Source: Ruminococcaceae bacterium UBA1036
Lineage (GTDB): Bacteria > Bacillota > Clostridia > Oscillospirales > Acutalibacteraceae
DNA length: 64,000 nucleotides
Reading direction: 5' to 3'
Assembly (NCBI GenBank): GCA_002316805.1
Contig: DCEF01000019.1
Location: forward strand, 1 to 64,000
The position numbers were made by a program, and so were the translations under genes. Shown one piece after another: positions 33,795-42,950 of this stretch. The notes beneath the pieces are model-generated. The model saw nothing but the letters and a program-made list of their open reading frames with translations. It was not told the DNA's origin and did not search any database. How positions within the stretch are numbered: the stretch's first letter is position 1; each line of letters begins with the position of its first letter.

Positions 33795-33986
33795 CGGCTT
33801 AATCACTCCATTCATTTATTTCACATTCTGCGGCACGCACCAGACAAAAAAGCTGCCTCCGAAAATCTTCTCAGGCGGACTTGCGTTTTTTAATCTCCTG
33901 TGCTATGATAAATGCAGATTCTCATAAGTACACGAATCCATAATGATACAGTATATTAGTTTACTACAAAGCGATGTGTAAGTCAA
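33795..33986 (-). promoter_or_regulatory. Promoter and leader of rpoBC
   Basis: Minus strand TTGACT (33981-33986), 17 bases, TAAACT (33958-33963). The leader of about 160 nt contains a weak hairpin (GCCT/AGGC, 33855-33876) followed by GCTTTTTTG, which could act as an attenuator. No rplL gene precedes it, so rpoBC appears to be transcribed from here. Confidence 0.65.
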
Positions 33987-34104
33987 GGTCTTTTTCGCTT
34001 TTGTGCTAAAATGTGAAAAAACTGATGTACTGTATTTCCTTTATTATAAAATTGGCAAACAGGCAAATGCTTAAACACTAACATGCAGAAACAGCGACAG
34101 AAAG

Positions 34105-34142
34105 CCCGCACTCCGCTTTATAAACGGAGCGCGGGATTTTTT
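34105..34142. terminator. Hairpin terminator after the Rrf2 gene
   Basis: CCCGC-CTCCG and CGGAG-GCGGG pair around nine bases. The T-run (ATTTTTT) is on the plus side although only minus-strand genes converge here; on the minus side the T-run is weak. The rest of 33987-34196 holds nothing I recognise. Confidence 0.65.
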
Positions 34143-34196
34143 ATTTTCTTCTATTCACTGATAACTGATATATGTAAAGCAACTGTTTTTTGCAGC

Positions 34197-34619
34197 TCAG
34201 CCTTCCTTTTTGTGCTTACACTGACCGGGAGCACTCAGCGCGGCAAACGTATAAGAGCCCAGCTCTTCCCTTACCATTTTAGAAACCTTGTCATAGATCT
34301 CATGAAACCGGCAGTCTGCCGTATGCACACAGCTATACTCATCCTGCTGGCAGCGGTTAAGCATATAAGGCCCTTCAACAGATTCAATCACCTGCAGCAG
34401 GGTAATTTCCTCTGCACTGCGCGCAAGGGCATACCCGCCGTGCGCACCTTTGTAGGACACGATAAGCTCGCCGGCTACAAGCTTCCGCAGGATTTTCAGC
34501 GCAAAGCGCAGCGGGACTTCAGTCTTATTTGAAATAGTATGGGCATCTACTTTCTGCCTTGCCCTTGCAAGGGCATCTACAATCCGCACCGCATAGTCCG
34601 CTTCAAGTGTCATTACCAT
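34197..34619 (-). CDS. Rrf2-family transcriptional regulator
   Basis: A 140-residue Rrf2 protein: winged helix (LEADYAVRIVDALARA ... VPLRFALKILRKL), GAHGGYALAR wing, and three spaced cysteines (RCQQDEYSCVHTADC) that in IscR, NsrR and RsrR bind an Fe-S cluster. It likely senses iron-sulfur status, NO or redox state; the targets are not adjacent. It starts 16 bases after the rpoD stop with SD AAGGAG, so it may be read from the dnaG-rpoD transcript. Confidence 0.9.
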   Translation of the reverse strand: MVMTLEADYAVRIVDALARARQKVDAHTISNKTEVPLRFALKILRKLVAGELIVSYKGAHGGYALARSAEEITLLQVIESVEGPYMLNRCQQDEYSCVHTADCRFHEIYDKVSKMVREELGSYTFAALSAPGQCKHKKEG

Positions 34620-34634
34620 GGAATCGGCATCTCC

Positions 34635-35732
34635 TTAATCCAGGAAATCTTTGAGCTTTTTGCTGCGGCTCGGATGGCGCAGCTTCCGCAGAGCCTTTGC
34701 TTCAATCTGGCGTATCCTTTCACGGGTTACATTAAATTCCTTGCCAACTTCCTCAAGTGTGCGGGAACGGCCGTCCTCAAGGCCAAAACGCAGGCGAAGG
34801 ACTTTTTCTTCACGCGGCGTTAAGGTGTCGAGCACCTCCGCAAGCTGTTCTTTCAGCAGCGTGTGTGAAGCGGCGTCCTGTGGGGCAGGTGCATCATCAT
34901 CCGGAATAAAGTCGCCAAGGTGGCTGTCCTCTTCTTCACCTATAGGCGTCTCCAGCGAAACAGGTTCCTGCGCAACGCGCATTATCTCGCGGACTTTGTC
35001 GGCAGGTATGTCAAGCTCTGCTGCAATCTCATCCGCCGTCGGTTCATGGCCGTTGGTGTGGAGGAGCTGGCTTGAGACTTTCTTGACTTTATTTATAGTC
35101 TCGACCATATGCACAGGTATACGGATAGTGCGCGCCTGGTCGGCTATGGCACGTGTTATCGCCTGGCGTATCCACCATGTGGCATAAGTTGAAAACTTAA
35201 AGCCTTTTGTATAATCGAATTTCTCCACGGCTTTTATAAGGCCGAGGTTACCCTCCTGAATAAGGTCAAGGAACTGCATCCCGCGGCCAAGGTAACGCTT
35301 TGCAATGCTCACCACAAGCCGAAGGTTAGCTTCAGCAAGCCGTTTTTTTGCAGCTTCGTCACCCTTTGAAACACGCACTGCGAGGTCGATTTCTTCTTCC
35401 GGCGTAAGGAGCGGCACGCGTCCTATTTCTTTGAGGTAAACTTTTACAGGGTCATCTATGGCTATTCCGTCGGTGTTAAGCGCATCATCGATATTTTCCG
35501 ACTCTTCGTTGTTGTTGCCATTAGTTTCCGTATTTGCCAAAGGCTCTTCGCCGAAGTCCTCAACGATTTCCACGCCCTGAGACTCGAGCGTGTCGTAGAA
35601 TTTCTCGATTTGTTCAGGGTCAAAGTCGAGTTCGCCCACTGCGTCGAGTATCTCTTTAGTGGTGAGCTGGCCTTTGCTCTTGCCCTGCTCAATCAATTCT
35701 TTCATTACCGTTTTCTTATCGGGCACTGCCAT
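34635..35732 (-). CDS. rpoD: Primary sigma factor SigA/RpoD
   Basis: A 365-residue group 1 sigma factor. A short region 1.1 and an acidic linker (to about 90) are followed by region 1.2 (DDPVKVYLKEIGRVPLLT), region 2 (GRGMQFLDLIQEGNLGLIKAVEKFDYTKGFKFSTYATWWIRQAI), region 3 and region 4 (TLEEVGKEFNVTRERIRQIEAKALRKL). It directs RNA polymerase to housekeeping promoters, consistent with the TTGACA/TATAAT promoters seen here. SD AGGAGG; 10 bases after dnaG, the usual dnaG-rpoD operon. Confidence 0.98.
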   Translation of the reverse strand: MAVPDKKTVMKELIEQGKSKGQLTTKEILDAVGELDFDPEQIEKFYDTLESQGVEIVEDFGEEPLANTETNGNNNEESENIDDALNTDGIAIDDPVKVYLKEIGRVPLLTPEEEIDLAVRVSKGDEAAKKRLAEANLRLVVSIAKRYLGRGMQFLDLIQEGNLGLIKAVEKFDYTKGFKFSTYATWWIRQAITRAIADQARTIRIPVHMVETINKVKKVSSQLLHTNGHEPTADEIAAELDIPADKVREIMRVAQEPVSLETPIGEEEDSHLGDFIPDDDAPAPQDAASHTLLKEQLAEVLDTLTPREEKVLRLRFGLEDGRSRTLEEVGKEFNVTRERIRQIEAKALRKLRHPSRSKKLKDFLD

Positions 35733-35742
35733 ATCCGTCCTC

Positions 35743-37500
35743 CTATTTCTTCTGCTGCCTTAACTCTTCCAAGTAATCTTCAATTTCCCCCGGCGGCGCT
35801 TCAGCAGCGCTGCCCAATTCCCTTTTCTTATTTTCCTGCAAAAGCACATTAATATACTCATGCGCGTCCTGCCTACTTACGGGGACGCCGTCATACCGTG
35901 CCTGAATACCGGCAAGATATGAAATTTCATCCGGTGTAAAATCTTCCTCAAAATCTGCCAGACTGACCGGTTTCTCTTCTCTCATTCTTCCCATAATTCT
36001 TTCATATACACGGCGGTTGAATTTTGTGACAAATTTTTCGGGCGGGAGGTGTTTAAAAACTTCTCCGGCACCGTCCTGATTTCTCATGAGGTATGCTATA
36101 AGCGCCTCTTCGGCGCGGGCCGCGCGCAGGTTGCCAACTTTCTCCGGATTTATGCTGTCGCGGTAGCCTACCGTTTGGCGGTGTATCTCGTGGAATTCTT
36201 TTTTCCTGTGGTTTTTCTCAAGCTTGCGGTTCTCGGCCTCAACCTGGTTCATGAGTGTTGCTGTTTCAATACCAGTTTCTTCCGCGACTTTTCCGGCATA
36301 TACCTCGCGCTCAATATGGTTGTCCAGCGCCGAAAGCACTTTCACAGCCCCGCGTAGGTACGCAAGCCGACCGTCTGCAGACTGCAGGTTGCAGCCTGCT
36401 TTTGCTTTTTGCAGGTTGTACTCAACATCATTCCCGCATGCCTCAAGCATCTGCCTGAAACGCAGCGGCCCGTAGGCCTTTATGTACTCATCAGGATCCT
36501 TGCCGCCCTCAATAGTCAGCACGCGGACGCGCAGCCCGGCACTGCGCAGTATGGGTATAGCGCGCGCTGCCGCTTTTTGCCCCGGCCCGTCGGCATCGTA
36601 TGAAACAACGACTTCTTTCGCATAATGCGACATCAGCCTTGCCTGGGAAGGCGTAAGCGCCGTTCCGAGCGTTGCGACGGCATTAGTGAAGCCTGCCTGG
36701 TGCATTGAGATGACGTCCATATATCCTTCGCATAGGATAAGCCTCTGCGCGCCGCTGTTCTTGGCAAAGTTAAGTGCGAAAAGCATATCGCCTTTGCTGA
36801 ATACCGGTGTTTCCGACGTATTGAGATATTTAGGCTTTTCATCTCCGAGCGTCCTGCCGCCGAAAGCGACGACATTTCCGCGCAGGTCGATAATCGGGAA
36901 CATCACTCGCCCAAAAAAGCGGTCTATCACATTTCCGTACCTGCTTTTGTAAGCCACATTCGCAAGGGCCATTTCATCTTTCGTAAAGCCTTTGCGCCCG
37001 AGATAGTCAACAAGTGCGGTACGCCCCGGCGGAGAATATCCAAGACCGAAATGCGTTATCGTCTTAGGCTTGAGCGCACGCTTCAAAAAATAATCCCTGC
37101 CTGCCGCGCCTGCGCCTGAATTCAGCACCCTGTAATAAAAGCGCGCTGTTTCACGGTTAATGGCGAGAATGCGTGTCCGCACTTTAGCCATGGTGTCATC
37201 AGCATGGTTTTCAGGCACAGCCATGCCTGCGCGCTGCGCAAGGAAGCGGACAGCCTCCATATAATCGAGGTTTTCAATGCGGCGGACAAACGTTATTACA
37301 TCGCCGCCTGCACCGCAACCAAAGCAGTAAAACGAACCGTTGTCTGGGTAAATGTTGAAAGACGGTGATTTTTCGCTGTGAAACGGGCAGAGCCCAACCA
37401 TGTTTTTGCCGCTTCGTTTCAGGCTTACATAGTCTGAAGCGATCTCCACAATGTCACTGCGGGCTTTTAGCTCCTGCATAAACGCTTCCGGAAGCGACAT
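35743..37500 (-). CDS. dnaG: DNA primase
   Basis: A 585-residue DnaG. It has the CHC2 zinc finger (CPFHSEKSPSFNIY ... FYCFGCGAGGD), the Toprim catalytic core (LILCEGYMDV ... VVSYDADGPGQKAA) and a C-terminal helicase-binding region. It makes RNA primers at the fork with DnaB. SD GAGGGGG. dgt lies just upstream (36 bases), giving a dgt-dnaG-rpoD transcript. Confidence 0.97.
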   Translation of the reverse strand: MSLPEAFMQELKARSDIVEIASDYVSLKRSGKNMVGLCPFHSEKSPSFNIYPDNGSFYCFGCGAGGDVITFVRRIENLDYMEAVRFLAQRAGMAVPENHADDTMAKVRTRILAINRETARFYYRVLNSGAGAAGRDYFLKRALKPKTITHFGLGYSPPGRTALVDYLGRKGFTKDEMALANVAYKSRYGNVIDRFFGRVMFPIIDLRGNVVAFGGRTLGDEKPKYLNTSETPVFSKGDMLFALNFAKNSGAQRLILCEGYMDVISMHQAGFTNAVATLGTALTPSQARLMSHYAKEVVVSYDADGPGQKAAARAIPILRSAGLRVRVLTIEGGKDPDEYIKAYGPLRFRQMLEACGNDVEYNLQKAKAGCNLQSADGRLAYLRGAVKVLSALDNHIEREVYAGKVAEETGIETATLMNQVEAENRKLEKNHRKKEFHEIHRQTVGYRDSINPEKVGNLRAARAEEALIAYLMRNQDGAGEVFKHLPPEKFVTKFNRRVYERIMGRMREEKPVSLADFEEDFTPDEISYLAGIQARYDGVPVSRQDAHEYINVLLQENKKRELGSAAEAPPGEIEDYLEELRQQKK

Positions 37501-37536
37501 CTGCTCATCCCCCTCTGGCTGCTTTCATGCTTTAGC

Positions 37537-38532
37537 TTACAGTTTCCATGCTTTGGGCACATATATTTTTTTAAAAAGCTGCACCGCATAATGGTCTGTC
37601 ATGCCGGCAATAAAATCGCATGCCGCGCGCTCATTCCCGTCCCTTTCCGCAATCATGCGCATGTCAGGCGGCATATGTTCAGGTTTTACAAGATATTCGA
37701 AAAGCGCCTCAATCAGGCCAGGGACTTTGGTCTCTTCCGACTTTGCCTGCGGATTATGGTAAACATGTTCATCCATAAACCCGGCGAGCCCTTCAAAAGC
37801 AACGCTTATTTCAGGGGCCATGGCAAGCTTTCCTCTGCCGCTGTTCTCCACGACCGAATGCACAAGCGTATCTATGCGCTTCGACTTGCTGCCGCCAAGG
37901 ACATCTGTAATGCTTTTCGGGATATCGCGCTCATACAGCACACCGGCACGTTCAGCGTCGTCTATATCATGGTTAAGGTAGGCAATACGGTCCGCAAGGC
38001 GCACAATGCGTCCTTCCACCGTACAGGCTTCTTTTCCGATCGTATGGCATGCGATGCCGTCCCTAACTTCAAATGTCAGGTTAAGGCCTTTCCCGCCCTT
38101 CTCAAGTTTTTCCACAACACGCACGCTCTGCTCGTAATGGCGGAAACCACCCGGGAAGATCTGGTCCAACGCATGCTCACCTGCATGGCCGAACGGCGTA
38201 TGCCCGAGGTCATGGCCAAGTGAAATCGCCTCAGTCAGGTCTTCATTGAGCCGGAACGCCCGCGCTATAGTGCGTGCTATCTGCGAAACTTCAAGTGTAT
38301 GTGTAAGCCTGGTCCGGTAATGATCGCCCTCAGGTGAAAGGAATACCTGCGTTTTGTGCTTAAGGCGCCGGAAAGACTTACAGTGGATAATCCTGTCGCG
38401 GTCGCGCTGGTAAACGGTCCGCAGCGAACATTCTTCTTCAGGAGTTTCGCGCCCGCGTGAATTTTCAGCAAGGGCTGCATAAGGAGACAGAATTTTTTTT
38501 TCCAGTGCCTCCGTCTCTTCTTTTACTGTCAT
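37537..38532 (-). CDS. dgt: Deoxyguanosinetriphosphate triphosphohydrolase-like protein
   Basis: A 331-residue HD-domain dNTPase. Metal ligands: His in YRTRLTHTLEVSQIART, the HD pair in SLGHDLGHTPFGHAGE, and the distal Asp in RIADRIAYLNHD-like RLADRIAYLNHDIDDA. It cleaves dNTPs to nucleosides and triphosphate. In Firmicutes it often precedes dnaG, as here. The ATG at 38532 is preceded by AGGAGTGG; a frame start at 38565 has no SD. Confidence 0.94.
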   Translation of the reverse strand: MTVKEETEALEKKILSPYAALAENSRGRETPEEECSLRTVYQRDRDRIIHCKSFRRLKHKTQVFLSPEGDHYRTRLTHTLEVSQIARTIARAFRLNEDLTEAISLGHDLGHTPFGHAGEHALDQIFPGGFRHYEQSVRVVEKLEKGGKGLNLTFEVRDGIACHTIGKEACTVEGRIVRLADRIAYLNHDIDDAERAGVLYERDIPKSITDVLGGSKSKRIDTLVHSVVENSGRGKLAMAPEISVAFEGLAGFMDEHVYHNPQAKSEETKVPGLIEALFEYLVKPEHMPPDMRMIAERDGNERAACDFIAGMTDHYAVQLFKKIYVPKAWKL

Positions 38533-38638
38533 CTGTAAACTTCCACTCCTGTTTTTGCCTCGCATTATAAAATGATTTTATATTCTCTATTGTCTTATAT
38601 GCAGAATGGATGCCCTTTCCCTGCTTTAAGACAAAAAA

Positions 38639-39262
38639 TTATGAAATCCTGTAGAATTTTTTTGTCCCGAGTTCCACCCGGCAGCTTCCGCACGTAGCAT
38701 CTGCGGCGGCATTTCCAAATAATTCAGCTTTTTCACACGGTATATGAAAGTGTATGGCAACATGGTCTGTAAAAGACGAATTATCGACTTTTCCGCCATG
38801 CTTTTCAATCAGAGGCATTACTTTTCCGTAATGGCTGTAGCTGCAGCTAAGCCGCGCCTGAAAACATACTGACATTGTGACAACCCCTGCGGCTTTAAGC
38901 GCCGCCGAAGCGCTGCGTGAATATGCGCGCACAAGGCCGCCAGCCCCAAGAAGGATGCCGCCGAAATAGCGTGTTACAACTACGGCGGTGTCAGTCACAG
39001 CCGATTCCTGCAGGACATTGAGCACCGGCATGCCGGCCGTTCTCTGAGGTTCGCCGTCGTCGGAATACCTTCTTATCTGGCCAGCACGGATTACATAAGC
39101 ATAGACATTGTGCGTGGCCTCACGGTTTTTCGCACGGACGCCGCGGATAAAGTCCACAGCTTCTTCTTCAGAGCGGACCGGTGCAGCAGACCCTATAAAC
39201 CGAGAATGCCGCTCAGTAAACTCATTGCTTGCCATGCCGGCAACAGTCAAGTAGCTTTCCAT
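38639..39262 (-). CDS. yigZ: YigZ/IMPACT-family protein
   Basis: A 207-residue protein of the UPF0029/IMPACT family. The N-terminal domain has FIGSAAPVRSEEEAVDFI, THNVYAYV, SDDGEPQRTAGMP and VVTRYFGGILLGAGGLVRAYS, all family signatures; the C-terminal 70 residues form a ferredoxin-like fold. The molecular role is not settled; a link to translation is suggested in eukaryotes. It follows the rpmE terminator on the same strand. Confidence 0.93.
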   Translation of the reverse strand: MESYLTVAGMASNEFTERHSRFIGSAAPVRSEEEAVDFIRGVRAKNREATHNVYAYVIRAGQIRRYSDDGEPQRTAGMPVLNVLQESAVTDTAVVVTRYFGGILLGAGGLVRAYSRSASAALKAAGVVTMSVCFQARLSCSYSHYGKVMPLIEKHGGKVDNSSFTDHVAIHFHIPCEKAELFGNAAADATCGSCRVELGTKKFYRIS

Positions 39263-39274
39263 TTTATCACCCGG

Positions 39275-39306
39275 AAAAAAGAAGCGGCGCTTGCGCGCGC
39301 CGCTTC
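39275..39306 (-). terminator. Terminator of rpmE
   Basis: AGAAGCGGCGC and GCGCCGCTTCT around a short loop, followed by six T on the minus strand, 20 bases after the rpmE stop. Confidence 0.88.
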
Positions 39307-39325
39307 TGCAGATATAAAAACAAAA

Positions 39326-39529
39326 TCACTTATCCAGACCGTAACGCTTCTTAAACATATCGACACGGCCGCTCGTATCTATGAGTTTTTGCTTTCCCGT
39401 AAAGAACGGGTGGCATTTTGAACAAATTTCAACATGGATATCCTGCTTTGTGGACCTTGTATGGATAACGTTGCCACAGGCGCATGTGATCGTTGTGTCT
39501 TTATACTCCGGATGGATTTTCTTTTTCAT
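39326..39529 (-). CDS. rpmE: 50S ribosomal protein L31
   Basis: A 67-residue L31 of the zinc-binding (C+) type: MKKKIHPEYKD, CACG and CSKCHPFFTGKQKL are all present, so this is the zinc-replete form. The ATG at 39529 follows AGAGGTGA. It has its own promoter (39569-39597) and terminator. Confidence 0.96.
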   Translation of the reverse strand: MKKKIHPEYKDTTITCACGNVIHTRSTKQDIHVEICSKCHPFFTGKQKLIDTSGRVDMFKKRYGLDK

Positions 39530-39568
39530 TCCTGTCACCTCTTTAAACGGAGTTCAGCATTCTTTTAA

Positions 39569-39597
39569 AGTATAACATATGATGTGCATGATTGCAA
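39569..39597 (-). promoter_or_regulatory. Promoter of rpmE
   Basis: Minus strand TTGCAA (39592-39597), 17 bases, TATACT (39569-39574), about 40 bases before the start codon. Confidence 0.8.
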
Positions 39598-39710
39598 GCA
39601 ATTACTTACTAAAGGCAAACTGCTAAAAACAGCATTTGATTTCTGCAGCCCTGCCAGGCATTTTAATATTGCCTTTTAAACTACTGACGTCAGGAAAAAT
39701 CATTATATGA

Positions 39711-40802
39711 TTACATTGGTACTGCAACACTGCGGATAACGGCGTTGTAAGTGTTTTCCATTATTTCCACGTTTTTATTAAGATCGTAAAACTGCATCAC
39801 ATACTTGCGCCCTGCTTCGCCCATTTTTCGGCGAAGTTCTGAATTTTGCTCTAACTGGTAAATCTTTTCCGCCATAGCTTCGGGGTTTCTTTTTGGAACA
39901 GTAAAACCAGTAACATCATTTTTCACCGTTTCAAGAAAACCATCTGCATCGGATGCAACTACCGGTATGCCACATGCCATGGCCTCTACAGCAGAAACGC
40001 CAAAGCTTTCACTTATGCTTGGGAGACAAACAACATCCATGTTATTAAGAACATCTGGAACATCAGTGTTTGGAATTGCACCGCGGAGGAACGCTTTCCC
40101 TTTGAGATTTAAACTGTTAATTAACTGCTGAAGGCTGCCGCTCATGCTCCCCTTTCCATAGATATCCAGAACATCTTTTGTATCAGGCGGCCGTTTTTTC
40201 AAGAATAAATAAAACGCGCGGATAAGGTCATCCATACCATAAGGCGGCTCTAACGATTTTACAGCACCTACAACAAAATCTTTTTTCTCTGTTTTTCCCC
40301 GTGGAGCAAACTTTTGGCAGTCTACCCCAAACGGTGTAATAAAAATTCGTTTTTTACTGCCGAATAAACGCCTGACCTGTTCAGCCATAACCTTGCTTGT
40401 TGACGCAACTGCGTCGGCATAATGGATGTTATCAGCTATAAGTTTTTTATGCAGTGGGCTTTTGTAAGGAAACAGGTACACATCACTTCCCCAGACAGAA
40501 AGCAAAAGCGGATGCACATGGCTTAACCGTGCAAGAGTACCGTAGCCACTGGCATAATGTGCATTAACAATATCCGGCTTAAACGATTCAATTTCCCTTT
40601 TCAATTGCTTTGCATTGCGGACGTATCCCAAAGAGCCAGAATGTTTCAAAAGCACAGTTTGCACCTTAGGGTCTATGCTTTTCTGTTTATCTGCGTGGTC
40701 TGGCAGCGAATACAAACGTACCGTATGGCCTCTCTGCGCAAGAGCATTAACCCACTTTATAGTATGGCTTGACCGTGCTGCAGAAACAAAAGCAATTTTC
40801 AT
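39711..40802 (-). CDS. GT4-family glycosyltransferase
   Basis: A 363-residue GT-B retaining glycosyltransferase. The N-terminal domain starts KIAFVSAARSSHTIKWVNALAQRGH, and the C-terminal half has the sugar-nucleotide site ESFGVSAVEAMACGIPVVASDADG with the E-x7-E pattern (near 270). No signal or membrane segment, so it acts at the inner face of the membrane, most likely in capsule, exopolysaccharide or glycolipid synthesis. No other polysaccharide genes adjoin it; a second GT4 lies 3.2 kb away on the other strand. Donor and acceptor unknown. Confidence 0.9.
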   Translation of the reverse strand: MKIAFVSAARSSHTIKWVNALAQRGHTVRLYSLPDHADKQKSIDPKVQTVLLKHSGSLGYVRNAKQLKREIESFKPDIVNAHYASGYGTLARLSHVHPLLLSVWGSDVYLFPYKSPLHKKLIADNIHYADAVASTSKVMAEQVRRLFGSKKRIFITPFGVDCQKFAPRGKTEKKDFVVGAVKSLEPPYGMDDLIRAFYLFLKKRPPDTKDVLDIYGKGSMSGSLQQLINSLNLKGKAFLRGAIPNTDVPDVLNNMDVVCLPSISESFGVSAVEAMACGIPVVASDADGFLETVKNDVTGFTVPKRNPEAMAEKIYQLEQNSELRRKMGEAGRKYVMQFYDLNKNVEIMENTYNAVIRSVAVPM

Positions 40803-41030
40803 GAATGATGACCTTCCCCTATCCAGTGTAAAGCAGGGCTTGAAGTTTTGCTTTACGCTTAGAATCTTTTATACAGTAGCATATTCAATGTCAAATATCA
40901 ACTTCCTATTTTCTTTTTATTATTGGCTTTACTGGCACTAATAGTCAGCACATTATACTGATTACCATATGATCCGTTTTTTACCGCATTACGCACAACA
41001 GTTTCATCACTGGTTTTGTATTATAACGAA

Positions 41031-41070
41031 GGCACAGGCTGTCACTTTTCAGTAAGCAACAGCCTGTGCC
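41031..41070 (-). terminator. Probable terminator after the aldehyde dehydrogenase gene
   Basis: GGCACAGGCTG and CAGCCTGTGCC pair around 18 bases; the minus side continues TTCGTTATAAT, a weak T-run. The remaining bases of 40803-41030 hold a possible promoter of the glycosyltransferase (TTGACA at 40889, TATAAA at 40868, spacer only 15). Confidence 0.6.
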
Positions 41071-41142
41071 CATTTGTATCCATTAGCAGACAGCTTTAAA
41101 AACGTTTACGCCGTCCGCCGTGTAAAGGCCATATATCAATTA

Positions 41143-42627
41143 TCAATACAACCCGAACTTTTCGTCCCCAATGCTTATGAGGATATTCTTCATCTCACTG
41201 TAAGCATCAAGTATCATCTTATTTGTTTCACGGCCGTAGCCGGATTTCTTGTAGCCACCGAATGAAGCACCTGCAGGAATATTGTTATAGTTATTTACCC
41301 ACATTCTGCCCGTATTCACCTTGCGTGCAACACGGAGGGCACGGTTGATATTGTGGCTCCAGACGCCGCCGCCAAGACCGTAGTCACTTTCATTGGCAAT
41401 GCGGATGGCATCGTCTTCATCTTTGAACTTTACGGCTACAAGCACAGGGCCGAATATTTCTTCCTGGGCTACGCGCATCTTATTGTCAACGTCTGCAAGG
41501 ATAGTCGGCTGCATAAAGCACCCTTTTGCAAGTTCCCCGTCAGTTATGCGGTGGCCGCCGCAGATAACGTGGGCGCCTTCTTTTTTGCCTATTTCAACAT
41601 AGTTGAGTATTTTATTGAGCTGCCTTTCGTCTATCTGCGAGCCCATCACAGTGTCTTTCTTCCACGGCAGACCAACTTTAATGTTGTTGAAAGCATTTGC
41701 CGCCGCATCAAGGAACTTGTCGTAAATATCTTCCTGTATCAATGCGCGTGAGCCTGCACAGCATACCTGGCCCTGGTTAAACAGTATCCCCATCTGGATG
41801 CCTTCAAGGGCTTTGTCCCAAGGCATATCATCAAAGAAAATGTTGGCCGATTTGCCGCCAAGCTCCAGCGTTGCAGGGATAACCTTTTTCGCAGCGGCCT
41901 CAGCTACAGTATACCCTACGGCCGTCGAGCCCGTGAATGCGAGCTTGCGGATATCCGGATGGTCAAGTATGTACTGGCCCGCCGTAGAGCCATGGCCTGT
42001 AATGATGTTAAGCACGCCGTCCGGAAGGACCTGTGCCATAAGCTTTGTCATTTCCAGAAGGCTTACCGAAGTTGAGGAAGACGGCTTCATAATTACGCAG
42101 TTGCCCGCCGCAAGCGCCGGGGCAATTTTCCAAGCAGCCATCAGCAGCGGGAAGTTCCACGGGATTATCTGGCCGACAACGCCGATAGGCTCACGGACAA
42201 TTAAATTGAGCATATCTTTGTCGAGGTAAGTTGCCACACCTTCATCTGCACGTATGCATGACGCGAAATAGCGGAACTGATCCGCACTGTAAGGGACATC
42301 TATGTTTTCCGATTCGCGCAGCGGCTTGCCGTTGTCAAGCGTTTCGGCCATGGCAAGCTTTTCCCTGTTTTCATCGATAAGGTCTGCTATCTTGTTCAGC
42401 ATTCTTGCGCGCTCAGCAGGGCTTACATACTGCCATGTTTCAAAAGCTTTCCACGCAGACTTAACTGCAAGGTCAACATCTTCTTTGCCAGCTTCAACGC
42501 ATGTACAAAGATAATCTCCGTTTGACGGGTTATAGCTCTTGAAAGTTTTCCCTTCTTTACCGTCTACCCATTTACCACCTATAAACAGCTTATAGCTGTC
42601 ATCAATGTAATCCGAGTACTTTCCCAT
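41143..42627 (-). CDS. NAD(P)-dependent aldehyde dehydrogenase
   Basis: A 494-residue ALDH-superfamily enzyme of the betaine-aldehyde/ALDH1 class. It has IIPWNFPLLMAAWKIAPALAAGN, the general base Glu in LELGGKSAN (near 253) and the catalytic Cys in GQVCCAGS (near 288), and ends with GGYKKSGYGRE. It oxidises an aldehyde to the acid with NAD(P). The substrate is not readable. SD AAGGAGG. It stands alone between two glycosyltransferases; 42628-42790 shows no further feature. Confidence 0.93.
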   Translation of the reverse strand: MGKYSDYIDDSYKLFIGGKWVDGKEGKTFKSYNPSNGDYLCTCVEAGKEDVDLAVKSAWKAFETWQYVSPAERARMLNKIADLIDENREKLAMAETLDNGKPLRESENIDVPYSADQFRYFASCIRADEGVATYLDKDMLNLIVREPIGVVGQIIPWNFPLLMAAWKIAPALAAGNCVIMKPSSSTSVSLLEMTKLMAQVLPDGVLNIITGHGSTAGQYILDHPDIRKLAFTGSTAVGYTVAEAAAKKVIPATLELGGKSANIFFDDMPWDKALEGIQMGILFNQGQVCCAGSRALIQEDIYDKFLDAAANAFNNIKVGLPWKKDTVMGSQIDERQLNKILNYVEIGKKEGAHVICGGHRITDGELAKGCFMQPTILADVDNKMRVAQEEIFGPVLVAVKFKDEDDAIRIANESDYGLGGGVWSHNINRALRVARKVNTGRMWVNNYNNIPAGASFGGYKKSGYGRETNKMILDAYSEMKNILISIGDEKFGLY

Positions 42628-42792
42628 GCCAGAACCTCCTTAAAAATTAGATTGTTGATTTTGATTATTGCGGCATATCGGCATTTTCTGCTATACATTG
42701 CCAAAATTCCGCAGGATACACGCTTCTTTATTTGTTGAATTAGCTGCTTTTATTTTAACGTGTGTTATACGAAAAATCAATACTTAAACCTT

Positions 42793-42826
42793 TTATATAA
42801 TAATAAAAGTTATATAATAATAAAAG
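42793..42826 (+). repeat. Two tandem 17-bp AT-rich repeats
   Basis: TTATATAATAATAAAAG occurs twice without a gap (42793-42809, 42810-42826). Its first 15 bases recur at 44208-44222, just after the glycosyltransferase gene that lies between. Confidence 0.8.
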
Positions 42827-42950
42827 CGAAAAGTGTCAATAAAAGTAAGCCCGCATGCCATATTGTTGCCGCGCAGTAAACCAGCCGAAATTAAAATCTA
42901 AAAAGTACATATGGTATGCTTTATAAGCACAAACAAATGGAGGGATCCCA

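Noticed and set aside
34105..34142. Terminator for an unseen plus-strand gene
   Set aside because: No plus-strand coding sequence or RNA is visible before it; it more likely serves the minus-strand Rrf2 gene.
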